Origin: an uncultured Bacteroidia bacterium
GTDB taxonomy: Bacteria > Bacteroidota > Bacteroidia > Bacteroidales > UBA932
DNA: 64,000 nt
Reading direction: 5' to 3'
Assembly: GCA_902774155.1 (NCBI GenBank)
Contig: CACYHF010000008.1
Location: 23,249 to 87,248, forward strand
The notes under the pieces were generated by a model that searched no databases, had not been told where the DNA came from, and saw nothing but the letters and a program-made list of their open reading frames with translations. Numbering within the stretch: position 1 is the stretch's first letter; every line of letters starts with the position of its first letter. Both the position numbers and the translations under genes were made by a program. Positions 7,068 to 14,438 of this stretch are shown here, piece by piece.

Positions 7068-10000
7068 ATGGACAAGAAGACCTTCAACAAGTGGAATTGG
7101 ATAGTAGGACTGGCCGTGCTGGTGGTATCGGCCGCCACTTACCTTTCCACCATAGAGCCCACGGCGTCTTTCTGGGACTGCGGCGAATTCATCGCCTCTT
7201 CCTATAAACTGGAGGTGGGCCACCCCCCGGGAAACCCTGTTTTCCAGCTACTGGCGCGCTTTTTCACCCTGCCGGTGAAGCCGGAGCATGCGGCCGTGGC
7301 CGTGAATGCTATGAACGCCCTCCTGAGCGCCCTCACCGTTTTCCTGCTGTACTTCACCATCGTTTTCTTTGCGAAGCGCATCGCCAAGAATCCTATAGCG
7401 ATTATGGGGGCAGGGGCTGTTGGGGCGCTGGCGTATTGCTTCTCCGACACGTTCTGGTTCAGTGCGGTGGAGGGAGAGGTGTATGCAATGTCGTCGCTGT
7501 TTACGGCACTGGTGTTCTGGGCCATGTGCAAGTGGTACGACCAAGCCGAGGAGCCGTACGCCAGCCGCTGGATCGTGCTCATCGCCTTCCTGATGGGCCT
7601 CAGCATCGGCGTACACCTGCTGAACCTCCTCACCATTCCGGCCTTCGTATTTATGTATTATTACCGGATGAACGAGGGCAAGCAACTGCCTTTCAAGAAG
7701 CTGGTTGGGATCTTTGCCATTGGCGTGGTCATCGAGTTCCTGCTGGTGTATCTGTTCATCCCGTACCTGCCCAAGCTGGCGGCTTTCTTCGACCGTATCT
7801 TCGTGAACGGCCTGGGTCTTCCGTACAACAGCGGGGCGGTGTTCTTCCTGGTGGGCCTGTTGGTGCTGTGCTTCTGGGCGCTCTTCGTCACGCTGCGCAA
7901 AGGCAAGGTGTTCTGGAACACGGTGCTGCTATGCGTCACCACCCTGGTGATGGGCTTCTCGCTCTTTGCCATCGTGATCATCCGTTCCAGCGTAAAAACG
8001 CCCACCAACGAGTATCAGCCCGATAATCCCTACACCCTGGTGCGCTACCTGAGCCGCGAGCAGTACGGTTCCACGCCCCTGCTTTACGGCCAGTATTACG
8101 ATGCCCCCTACGAACTCACGCAGGGCAAGTACTGGGCCCCGATGAACGGGAAGTACATCAAGGCCGATGCCCCGGCCGATGCCCGATACCAGCCGGACGG
8201 CAAGATGCTGTTCCCGCGTATGTGGCAGGGCGGGGACCAGCGCTACATTGAATTCTATGAGCTCTATACGCAGGGGAAAGGCATCCGCGTGAAGGGTGCC
8301 AAGCACCGCAAACCCACCTTCGGCGCCAACCTGGCCTATTTCTTCGACTATCAGGTGAACTGGATGTACTGGCGCTACTTCATGTGGAATTTCGTCGGCC
8401 GCCAGAACGACGTTCACAGCCCGCTGCCCGGCAATGTGTTCTACGGGAACTGGGAAAGCGGCGTGGGCTTCCTGGATGCCCTGCGGCTGGGAGACCAGCA
8501 GGATGCGCCGGCACCGCTGCGGGACAACAAGGGCAAGAACCATTATTATTTCCTGCCGCTGCTGCTGGGTCTGCTGGGCCTGGTCTTCCAGTTCGACAAA
8601 GACAAACGCGGCAGCTGGCTGGTGTTCCTGATGTTCTTTATGACGGGCATCGCCATCGTGATTTACCTGAATCAGCCGCCCTACCAGGTGCGTGAACGGG
8701 ATTACGCCTATGCCGGCTCCTTCTATATGTTTGCCATCTGGATCGGCCTGGGTGTCCTGGCGCTGTATCAGTGGCTGGCCGATGGCGTGAAGAAAGTGCC
8801 GACCACTGCGCTGGCGGGCGGGGTAAGCGTGCTGTGCCTGGGCGTCCCTGCCCTTATGGCCGCCCAAAACTGGGACGACCACGACCGTTCCAACCGGTAC
8901 ACGGCGCCTGAAATGGCCTATAATTACCTGGAATCGGTAGGACCGAACGGCCTGCTGGTCACGCACGGAGACAACGATACTTTCCCGCTCTGGTATGCGC
9001 AGGAGGTGGACGGCGTCCGCACGGACGTGCGCGTGGTGAACACCTCCCTGCTGGGCACCGACTGGTACATCGACCAGATGAAATGGGCCTGCAACGAGAG
9101 CAAACCCCTGCCCCTCACCGTTCCTCAGAGCCAGTACCTGTACGGAACCAACGAATTCGTCTATATCGCATACGATGACGGTTCGCCCATGTACCTCTCG
9201 GACGTGATGAAGGTGTTCAAGGATCCGGCTATGAAAATTGCCCTGGATGGCGGTCAGAAGCTGGATTTCATCTGCGCCCGCAACCTGGTGATCCCGGTGA
9301 ACAAGGAGAACTGTCTCAAGTACGGCATCGTGCCGGAAATGTTCGCGGACCAGATTCCGGAGACCATCACCCTGTCTATGTCCAAGGACAAGAACTATCT
9401 GTCCAAGCCGGAGATTTTTATGCTGGACCTGCTGTCCAATTATCAGTGGGACCGTCCGCTTCACGTGCTGAATATGGGCGGAGACCTGAATGTGGGCATC
9501 AAGGACTACCTTATGTTCGATGGCTTCTCCTACCGCTTCACACCCATCCGGAACAAACCCGGTTCCACGGACGCCGGCAAGGTGGATGCCCTGCAGCTGT
9601 ACAAGGACTTCAAGACCAAGTATAAGTGGGATGCCCTCAAGCGCACGGACTATTATGTGGACTACCAGAATATGTACACCTTCCTGGGCGTACTGGGTCA
9701 GCGGCAGCTGTTCCTTACGGTAGCCAATGCGCTCATCGACATCGGCGAAGACGAAAAGGCCCTGGAAATTATGGATATGTGCCAGGAGAACTGCCCGGAA
9801 GAGAACTTCCCGCTGGAGAGCATCTCGCTGGGCTTCAGCTCCAACGACTATATGGTGGCCCAGCTCATTGAGAACTACTATTACCTGGGCTCCGTGAACA
9901 AGGCCCGGGACCTGGCCGCCCGTTTCGGAGACCAGCTGCTGGACACCATCACCTTCTACCTGGAGTGGGGGACGCTGGGATCGGCCGAATTTGAAACCGC

Positions 10001-10157
10001 CAGCCGCGTGCTCCTGTACCTGGGCGATGTATGCAAGCAGTACGGTGACAAAGAACTGGGCGATGCTATGGTGAACAGCCTGGAAGCCCTGCTCCACGCC
10101 GCCGCCGGCAGTGCTTATGAGGTGGAACGCAAAGATTCCCTGGAAGTGGGGTCTTGA
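7068..10157 (+). CDS. DUF2723 GT-C-type membrane glycosyltransferase (GT117-like) with long periplasmic tail
   Basis: A 1029-residue integral membrane protein. About a dozen hydrophobic segments fill residues 10-330 and 480-600; the C-terminal 400 residues are soluble. The DUF2723 signature follows the first membrane helix: SFWDCGEFIASSYKLEVG and HPPGNP, where the acidic residue after TM1 corresponds to the catalytic Asp position of GT-C enzymes. The eukaryotic homologue TMEM260 is a protein O-mannosyltransferase, so a role in protein or surface-glycan glycosylation is likely (family knowledge, not shown here). The ATG at 7068 is 26 nt after a minus-7 box; an in-frame extension to 6171 is antisense to the GNAT gene and rejected. 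A hairpin follows the stop. Confidence 0.82.
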   Translation: MDKKTFNKWNWIVGLAVLVVSAATYLSTIEPTASFWDCGEFIASSYKLEVGHPPGNPVFQLLARFFTLPVKPEHAAVAVNAMNALLSALTVFLLYFTIVFFAKRIAKNPIAIMGAGAVGALAYCFSDTFWFSAVEGEVYAMSSLFTALVFWAMCKWYDQAEEPYASRWIVLIAFLMGLSIGVHLLNLLTIPAFVFMYYYRMNEGKQLPFKKLVGIFAIGVVIEFLLVYLFIPYLPKLAAFFDRIFVNGLGLPYNSGAVFFLVGLLVLCFWALFVTLRKGKVFWNTVLLCVTTLVMGFSLFAIVIIRSSVKTPTNEYQPDNPYTLVRYLSREQYGSTPLLYGQYYDAPYELTQGKYWAPMNGKYIKADAPADARYQPDGKMLFPRMWQGGDQRYIEFYELYTQGKGIRVKGAKHRKPTFGANLAYFFDYQVNWMYWRYFMWNFVGRQNDVHSPLPGNVFYGNWESGVGFLDALRLGDQQDAPAPLRDNKGKNHYYFLPLLLGLLGLVFQFDKDKRGSWLVFLMFFMTGIAIVIYLNQPPYQVRERDYAYAGSFYMFAIWIGLGVLALYQWLADGVKKVPTTALAGGVSVLCLGVPALMAAQNWDDHDRSNRYTAPEMAYNYLESVGPNGLLVTHGDNDTFPLWYAQEVDGVRTDVRVVNTSLLGTDWYIDQMKWACNESKPLPLTVPQSQYLYGTNEFVYIAYDDGSPMYLSDVMKVFKDPAMKIALDGGQKLDFICARNLVIPVNKENCLKYGIVPEMFADQIPETITLSMSKDKNYLSKPEIFMLDLLSNYQWDRPLHVLNMGGDLNVGIKDYLMFDGFSYRFTPIRNKPGSTDAGKVDALQLYKDFKTKYKWDALKRTDYYVDYQNMYTFLGVLGQRQLFLTVANALIDIGEDEKALEIMDMCQENCPEENFPLESISLGFSSNDYMVAQLIENYYYLGSVNKARDLAARFGDQLLDTITFYLEWGTLGSAEFETASRVLLYLGDVCKQYGDKELGDAMVNSLEALLHAAAGSAYEVERKDSLEVGS

Positions 10158-10194
10158 TGGTAGTTCTTGACTACGGTTCTTGACTGCGGTTTCC

Positions 10195-10227
10195 GCCTGA
10201 CATGTGAGGCCACCGCTTGCGTCAGGC
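10195..10227 (+). terminator. Hairpin after the DUF2723 gene
   Basis: GCCTGAC (10195-10201) and GTCAGGC (10221-10227) form a perfect 7-bp stem around a 19-nt loop, 37 nt after the DUF2723 stop. Only three T follow, so termination strength is doubtful. Confidence 0.4.
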
Positions 10228-10405
10228 TTTGGCACAAGCGTTAACTGCTTGAATAATAGATACTTAACCAAATGACAAGTTCCCGGCCCTTATTATCCAA
10301 GGGGTGTCGGGATTCTTTGTTTTCATAACAGCCTGTAAATCAGATATTTGCGAAATGTCCGGTGCCCGTGCCTGTTTGTCAATCCAAGTCGTTGGTGGCA
10401 TTTTT

Positions 10406-10447
10406 GTCATCCTGAGGAGCCATTTCACCACTGTCATCCTGAGGAGC
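10406..10447. repeat. Two direct copies of GTCATCCTGAGGAGC
   Basis: The 15-mer occurs at 10406-10420 and 10433-10447, the second followed by GGAGGCGACGAAGGATC, whose AAGGAT can pair with ATCCT of the repeat. This resembles the short intergenic palindromes scattered through many Bacteroidales genomes. Confidence 0.65.
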
Positions 10448-10486
10448 CGGAGGCGACGAAGGATCTGTAGGCGCAGAAAAGAAAGC

Positions 10487-10563
10487 AAAACGGGCCGATT
10501 TTTAAATTTATCCGTTTGGTTTCGGAGAAAAATCGGCCTTCCACAGCCATCCGGACCCGTTTT
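10487..10563. repeat. Nested inverted repeat
   Basis: Inner arms GGCCGATTTTT (10493-10503) and AAAAATCGGCC (10528-10538) are an exact 11-bp match. Outer arms AAAACGGG (10487-10494) and CCCGTTTT (10556-10563) are also exact. Inside the inner loop TCCG...CGGA can pair again. The architecture is close to the hairpin at 28491-28548. Confidence 0.7.
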
Positions 10564-10609
10564 TGAAAGTAAACATTTCTTTTTTCGGTACACCGATATG
10601 TTTTCTTTC

Positions 10610-10655
10610 CTTTGTACTGCCCTGATGGCACGGGCCGTCAGGTTAAAGTACAAAG
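10610..10655 (+). promoter_or_regulatory. Hairpin covering the 5' leader of the Rpn-type nuclease gene
   Basis: CTTTGTACT (10610-10618) pairs exactly with AGTACAAAG (10647-10655); inside it CCTGATGGC pairs with GCCGTCAGG with one G-U. The stem ends 3 nt before the ATG at 10659, so it would hide the ribosome entry region. Confidence 0.5.
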
Positions 10656-10658
10656 TAT

Positions 10659-11615
10659 ATGAATGACAACACCTTAACCCAGGACCAGTACGACCTGTAT
10701 CTGTCCATAGTTGATGAATATGAAAAGCTTCGTCCGCTGTCCGACGACGAAAAGTATGAACTCATCGAGCAGATTGCCACGTCCAGTTACATCGACCTGT
10801 TGTGCGATTGGGCGTTTAAGCACGTCTTCGGGTACAACGAGGAAAACCTGATGATGCTGCTGAACGATTTCCTTCCGGAGAGGATTATGAAAGTGGAGGA
10901 GGTTCACTTTACACCCAATGCGGCCGATCCTTTCAAGGGCGATGACAAGCATGTGCTCATGGACGTGATGTGCCGGCTGGAGGACAGCCGGAGCATCATT
11001 GTGGAGATGCAGAAGTCCAACAACCGGGAATTCCGGAACCGGATGTTCTATTACGGGGCGTCCATGGTGTCCCGGCAGTTGAAGAAAGGGGACAGCTACC
11101 GGAAACTGAAGCCCGTGTATGTGATTTGCTTCATGAATTTCAGGACACGGCATAGGACCAATCAGCTGGTGTACCGGTACCAGTTGCAGGAACAGGAGTC
11201 CGGAGAATGCTACGGGAACCAGCTGTCGGTATTCTTCTGCGAGCTTCCGCGTTTTGTCCCCAAGCCCAGAAAAGACCTTTCCCCGATAGAAGAATGGTTT
11301 GATATTTTGAGAAATATGCGTACTTTTGCGCAGAAGCCCAAGGACATCAACCAGCGTTTCAATTCCATCTTCGATGCGTGTCGGCAGAATGTCCTGGACC
11401 CGACGGAACGAATTCAATACTTTAAAGCCATGATCAGCGAAGAGGAAAAACAGGGGATAGCCGAAGCGTACCGCGAAGAAGGCTGGTATGAAGGCCACGA
11501 GGCCGGAAAGGCAGAGGGAAAAGCAGAGGAAAGGGAGTCTATGCTTGCGGCATTCAAGGCTGCTGGTGCTTCAGAGGAAATGATTGCAACAGCGCTCAAG
11601 ATTGTGAATAAGTAA
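10659..11615 (+). CDS. Rpn family PD-(D/E)XK nuclease (recombination-promoting nuclease / putative transposase)
   Basis: A 318-residue protein of the Rpn/YhgA-like family, in which characterised members are nucleases that promote RecA-independent recombination or act in phage defence. N-terminal FKHVFGYNEENLMMLLNDFLPE and the nuclease core with Asp in HVLMDVMCRLED and Glu-x-Gln in IIVEMQ (the D...ExQ form of PD-(D/E)XK) are intact, followed by RNRMFYYGASMVSRQLKKG. The C-terminal tail is Glu/Gly/Ala-rich (AGKAEGKAEERESM), normal for the family. The gene stands alone between structured non-coding DNA and a terminator, and is a likely recent or mobile arrival. An active enzyme is plausible; its target is unknown. 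Confidence 0.85.
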   Translation: MNDNTLTQDQYDLYLSIVDEYEKLRPLSDDEKYELIEQIATSSYIDLLCDWAFKHVFGYNEENLMMLLNDFLPERIMKVEEVHFTPNAADPFKGDDKHVLMDVMCRLEDSRSIIVEMQKSNNREFRNRMFYYGASMVSRQLKKGDSYRKLKPVYVICFMNFRTRHRTNQLVYRYQLQEQESGECYGNQLSVFFCELPRFVPKPRKDLSPIEEWFDILRNMRTFAQKPKDINQRFNSIFDACRQNVLDPTERIQYFKAMISEEEKQGIAEAYREEGWYEGHEAGKAEGKAEERESMLAAFKAAGASEEMIATALKIVNK

Positions 11616-11670
11616 GTTTGTAGGCGCGGTGTTGTAGTCGCGAGAATATATATTAATATAGGTTATAAGG

Positions 11671-11697
11671 AAGTCACTCCGGACGGAGTGGCTTTTT
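11671..11697 (+). terminator. Rho-independent terminator after the Rpn gene
   Basis: AGTCACTCC and GGAGTGGCT form a 9-bp stem with one G-U and a GGAC loop, followed by TTTTTT. Confidence 0.85.
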
Positions 11698-11749
11698 TGT
11701 GTAAAAAAGAGAGGGGTACAAGTATTTCAAAAAAGTTTTTAAAAAGATA

Positions 11750-12074
11750 ATGCCCAACACCATCCGATACCCCGACGCCCTGCGGCAGCAGGCCATTGCC
11801 CTTCACCTCCAGGGGAAGGGCTACAAGACCATCGGCCTCGCTGCTGTCCATTGCGCAGAAGCACGGGCTCAACTACAACAATCTTCGCAACTATCTGCTG
11901 AACAACCATCCGGAGAGCAACTTGCTGCATACTTATGCCAAGCAATCGGCCAAGATACAGGCCGCGTTGGATGAGCAAATGGCTGCCCTGCAGCAGAAAG
12001 GCGACGAGTACCTGCAGCAGATGCGCGAAGAGCTGGACGCCCAGCAGAAGGCCTACCGTTTAAGCCGTACGTAA
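11750..12074 (+). pseudogene. Frameshifted small HTH/coiled-coil gene
   Basis: Two overlapping frames form one sensible protein only if joined. Frame 1 from the ATG at 11750 gives MPNTIRYPDALRQQAIALHL then QGKGYKTIG, which looks like the first helices of a helix-turn-helix. Near 11837-11840 the sense switches by +1 to frame 3 (SLLSIAQKHGLNYNNLRNYL), which continues as a Gln/Glu-rich predicted coiled coil to the stop at 12072-12074. A single extra C in CGGCCTCGCTG would explain this; the repaired product would be 107 residues. Without the shift frame 1 ends at 11974. No slippery site is obvious, so I favour a mutation or sequencing error over programmed frameshifting. Its 3' end overlaps the next, convergent gene by 22 nt. 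No function recognised. Confidence 0.55.
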
Positions 12075-13006
12075 ATACTGAGCGGCAGGATTTTGCCGAA
12101 AGAATCGTTGAAAGCCAGTTCCCCGGAAGTCATTTCGCGGAACTGGTTTTTGAATGCCTCGCGCACCACGGTTTCGCCCAGGGCAGCGCTGTAACCGTTG
12201 GAATAGAGGTTCAGAACCATAAAGGCGTCGCGGGGTGAAAGGATATCGGCCACATTCTGCAGCAGGCCGAAGAGGAGCTCGTCCAGTTTCCACTTTTCGC
12301 CGTCGGGGCCGTGGCCGTAGGCGGGCGGATCCAGGATGATGCCGTCGTACTTATTGCCGCGCTTGGCTTCCCGGCGCGCAAACTTCAGCGCGTCCTCCAC
12401 CACCCAGCGGATGCCGTCCAGGCCGCTGCGTTCCATATTTTCGCGGGCCCAGGTGACCACCTGCCGGACGGAGTCCAGGTGGGTGACATCGGCCCCGGCG
12501 CATTTGGCGGCCAGGGAGGCGGCGCCGGTGTAGGCGAAGAGGTTCAGCACCTTGGGAGCAGGCAGGCCGTTGGCTTTATGGATGCGGCTCAAGCGGCTGG
12601 CTTCCTTGAAGATGAACTCCCAGTTGGGGGCCTGCTCGGGGAACACGCCCACGTGCTTGAAGGCGGTGAGGCCCAGGCGCAGGTTCAGATGCAGGTCACT
12701 GGCGGCGTGCGTCTCCGCGTCCGGCTCCCCGTTGTACACGATGCTCCACTGGTCTTCCATCTTCTTGGTCTTGTTCCAGATACCGCTGTCTTCCTTGCCG
12801 GCCTTGCCGAAGCCCGCGCCGGGCTGGAAGGTCACGTGGCTCAGGCGTTTCCAATCGGCCTCCGGGAGGGAAGGCGTCCACAGGGCCTTGGGTTCCGGCC
12901 GGCGCAGTACGTACTTGCCGAAACGCTCCAGTTTCTCACCGTTGCCGCTGTCCAGAAGCTCGTAATCTTTCCAATAGGGTGCAGGGAATTCTACCGCCAT
13001 ATACAT
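12053..13006 (-). CDS. Class I SAM-dependent methyltransferase, RlmI/RlmK-like (COG1092)
   Basis: A 317-residue protein related to 23S rRNA cytosine-5/guanine-N7 methyltransferases RlmI/RlmK but lacking a recognisable PUA domain. SAM motif I is NLFAYTGAASLAAKCAGADV; the acidic strand THLDSVRQVV and catalytic-region motif IIVLDPPxY-type (IILDPPAYGHGPDG) follow. The N-terminal FGKYVLRRPEPKALW is typical of the Bacteroidota branch. The longest frame begins at 13021, but that ATG lies in its own minus-7 box (13019-13026), so I choose 13006 (MYMAVEFPAPYW); 13000 is equally possible. It is divergent from pgk and convergent with the frameshifted small gene. The RNA target is unproven. Confidence 0.78.
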   Translation of the reverse strand: MYMAVEFPAPYWKDYELLDSGNGEKLERFGKYVLRRPEPKALWTPSLPEADWKRLSHVTFQPGAGFGKAGKEDSGIWNKTKKMEDQWSIVYNGEPDAETHAASDLHLNLRLGLTAFKHVGVFPEQAPNWEFIFKEASRLSRIHKANGLPAPKVLNLFAYTGAASLAAKCAGADVTHLDSVRQVVTWARENMERSGLDGIRWVVEDALKFARREAKRGNKYDGIILDPPAYGHGPDGEKWKLDELLFGLLQNVADILSPRDAFMVLNLYSNGYSAALGETVVREAFKNQFREMTSGELAFNDSFGKILPLSIYVRLKR

Positions 13007-13036
13007 TTGAATTTTCTGCAAAGATAGTTATCTTTG
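13006..13036. promoter_or_regulatory. Divergent overlapping promoters: pgk (plus) and methyltransferase (minus)
   Basis: For pgk, TTTG at 13006-13009, a 19-nt spacer and TATCTTTG at 13029-13036 match the full consensus. On the minus strand TATCTTTG occupies 13019-13026, inside the pgk spacer, and the two minus-7 boxes are 2 nt apart. Only one polymerase can bind at a time. Confidence 0.8.
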
Positions 13037-13069
13037 TAAACTGGAACAATATTAAAACCTTATATATCC

Positions 13070-14323
13070 ATGCAACAATTCATCGACAAGTACGACTTCA
13101 CCGGCAAAAAAGCCATCGTGAGAGTAGATTTCAACGTTCCCCTGAACGAAAATTTTGAAATTACCGACGACACCCGCATCCGCCGTGCCATGCCCACCCT
13201 CAAGAAGGTGCTGGCAGAAGGTGGTTCCCTCATCATTATGTCCCACCTGGGCCGTCCCAAGAAAGTGGATCCCAAATTCAGCCTCAAGCACATCGTGGGC
13301 CGCGTGAGCGAATGCCTGGGCGTTCCCGTCCAGTTTGCCGATGACTGCATGAAGGCCAAGGCCCAGGCCGATGCCCTGAAGCCCGGCGAGGCCCTCCTGC
13401 TGGAAAACCTCCGCTACTACGCAGAGGAAGAAGGCAAGCCCCGTGGACTGGCCGAAGATGCCACCGATGAGGAAAAGAAAGCCGCCAAGAAGGTGGTGAA
13501 GGAGTCCCAGAAGGAATTCGTCAAGACCCTTGCCTCCTACGCAGACTGCTACATCAACGACGCTTTCGGCACGGCCCACCGCGCCCACGCCTCCACCGCC
13601 CTCATCGCCGAATACTTCCCCAACGACAAGATGTTCGGCTACCTGATGGAAGGCGAAATCAAGGCCATCGACAACGTGCTCAAGAATGCCCAGCGTCCCC
13701 TGACCGCCATCATCGGCGGCTCCAAGGTGAGCTCCAAGCTGGCTGTGCTCAAGAACCTCGTGGGCAAGGTGGACAACCTCATCATCGGCGGTGGTATGGG
13801 TTATACCTTCATCAAGGCCCAGGGTGGCCACATCGGCAACTCCCTGCACGAGGACGAACTCATTCCCGATGCCCTCGAAATCATGAAGGAAGCCAAGGAG
13901 AAGGGCGTGAACCTTTCCCTGAGTGTTGCAACCGTCTGCGGACAGGCCTTTGACAATGACACGCCCCGCCAGATCTTCCCCATCAACCAGATTCCCGACG
14001 AGTGGGAAGGCATGGACGCCGCTCCCGCCAGCCTGGAGAACTGGAAGAAGATCATCCTGGCCTCCAAGACCGTCCTCTGGAACGGTCCCGTGGGTGTGTT
14101 CGAGCTCCCGAACTTCGCCAAAGGTACCCTCCAGATCGCCGAAGACCTGGCCGAAGCCACCAAGAACGGCGCCTACACCCTGGTAGGCGGCGGTGACTCC
14201 GTAGCAGCCGTTACCCAGATGGGCTATGCCGATAAGGTGAGCTACGTCTCCACCGGCGGCGGCGCTATGCTGGAAGCCATCGAAGGCAAGATCCTCCCCG
14301 GCATCGCTGCCATCCAGGACTAA
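13070..14323 (+). CDS. pgk: Phosphoglycerate kinase
   Basis: Glycolytic enzyme making ATP from 1,3-bisphosphoglycerate in the cytoplasm. The 417-residue length is normal. Hallmarks are the N-terminal [20 protein letters not shown], the substrate-binding MSHLGRPK (about residue 60), [11 protein letters not shown], the hinge-region [17 protein letters not shown], and the nucleotide-binding WNGPVGVFE and [11 protein letters not shown] in the C-terminal domain. A consensus promoter lies 33 nt upstream. The gene is monocistronic and ends at a large palindrome. Strong GCC/CTC/AAG codon bias fits high expression. Confidence 0.98.
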   Translation: MQQFIDKYDFTGKKAIVRVDFNVPLNENFEITDDTRIRRAMPTLKKVLAEGGSLIIMSHLGRPKKVDPKFSLKHIVGRVSECLGVPVQFADDCMKAKAQADALKPGEALLLENLRYYAEEEGKPRGLAEDATDEEKKAAKKVVKESQKEFVKTLASYADCYINDAFGTAHRAHASTALIAEYFPNDKMFGYLMEGEIKAIDNVLKNAQRPLTAIIGGSKVSSKLAVLKNLVGKVDNLIIGGGMGYTFIKAQGGHIGNSLHEDELIPDALEIMKEAKEKGVNLSLSVATVCGQAFDNDTPRQIFPINQIPDEWEGMDAAPASLENWKKIILASKTVLWNGPVGVFELPNFAKGTLQIAEDLAEATKNGAYTLVGGGDSVAAVTQMGYADKVSYVSTGGGAMLEAIEGKILPGIAAIQD

Positions 14324-14325
14324 TC

Positions 14326-14438
14326 TCCGTGACAGCCAAGTGGCTGATTGCCACTAAGTTATATAAAAGTCCTCGTTCAAATTTTGAACGAGGACTTTCT
14401 TGTAAGTGTCTGTGAGTGAGCTGATTGGCTGTCACGGA
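14326..14438. terminator. Two-tier palindromic bidirectional terminator between pgk and the metalloprotease gene
   Basis: Inner arms 14366-14381 and 14383-14398 form a 16-bp perfect inverted repeat with A/T tracts. Outer arms 14326-14339 and 14425-14438 are an exact 14-bp inverted repeat (TCCGTGACAGCCAA and its complement) that starts 2 nt after the pgk stop and ends exactly at the stop of the converging gene. The inner stem shares AAAGTCCTCGTTCAAA with the terminator at 5785-5833. Confidence 0.85.

Larger units (their letters stand above)
10158..10658. other. 501-bp non-coding, palindrome-rich accessory spacer
   Basis: No credible gene is present; a 120-codon plus-strand frame here reads through repeat DNA and gives an Arg-rich low-complexity product. 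The stretch holds a hairpin at 10195-10227, two copies of GTCATCCTGAGGAGC, a nested inverted repeat at 10487-10563 and a hairpin at 10610-10655 directly before the next start codon. These are listed separately. Confidence 0.7.

Noticed and set aside
7929-10271. 780-codon minus-strand open frame opposite the DUF2723 gene
   Set aside because: GC-rich shadow frame. It is antisense to a gene with clear membrane helices and a family signature, and its product is His/Val/Gln-rich with no domain.
10304-10666. 120-codon frame in the 10.2-10.6 kb spacer
   Set aside because: Translates repeat DNA into an Arg-rich string (RSRRRRRICRRRKES); such products are common false genes over this repeat type.
11837-11974. 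Programmed +1 frameshift in the small HTH gene
   Set aside because: No release-factor-type or other known slippery sequence and no stimulatory structure seen; a point insertion is simpler.
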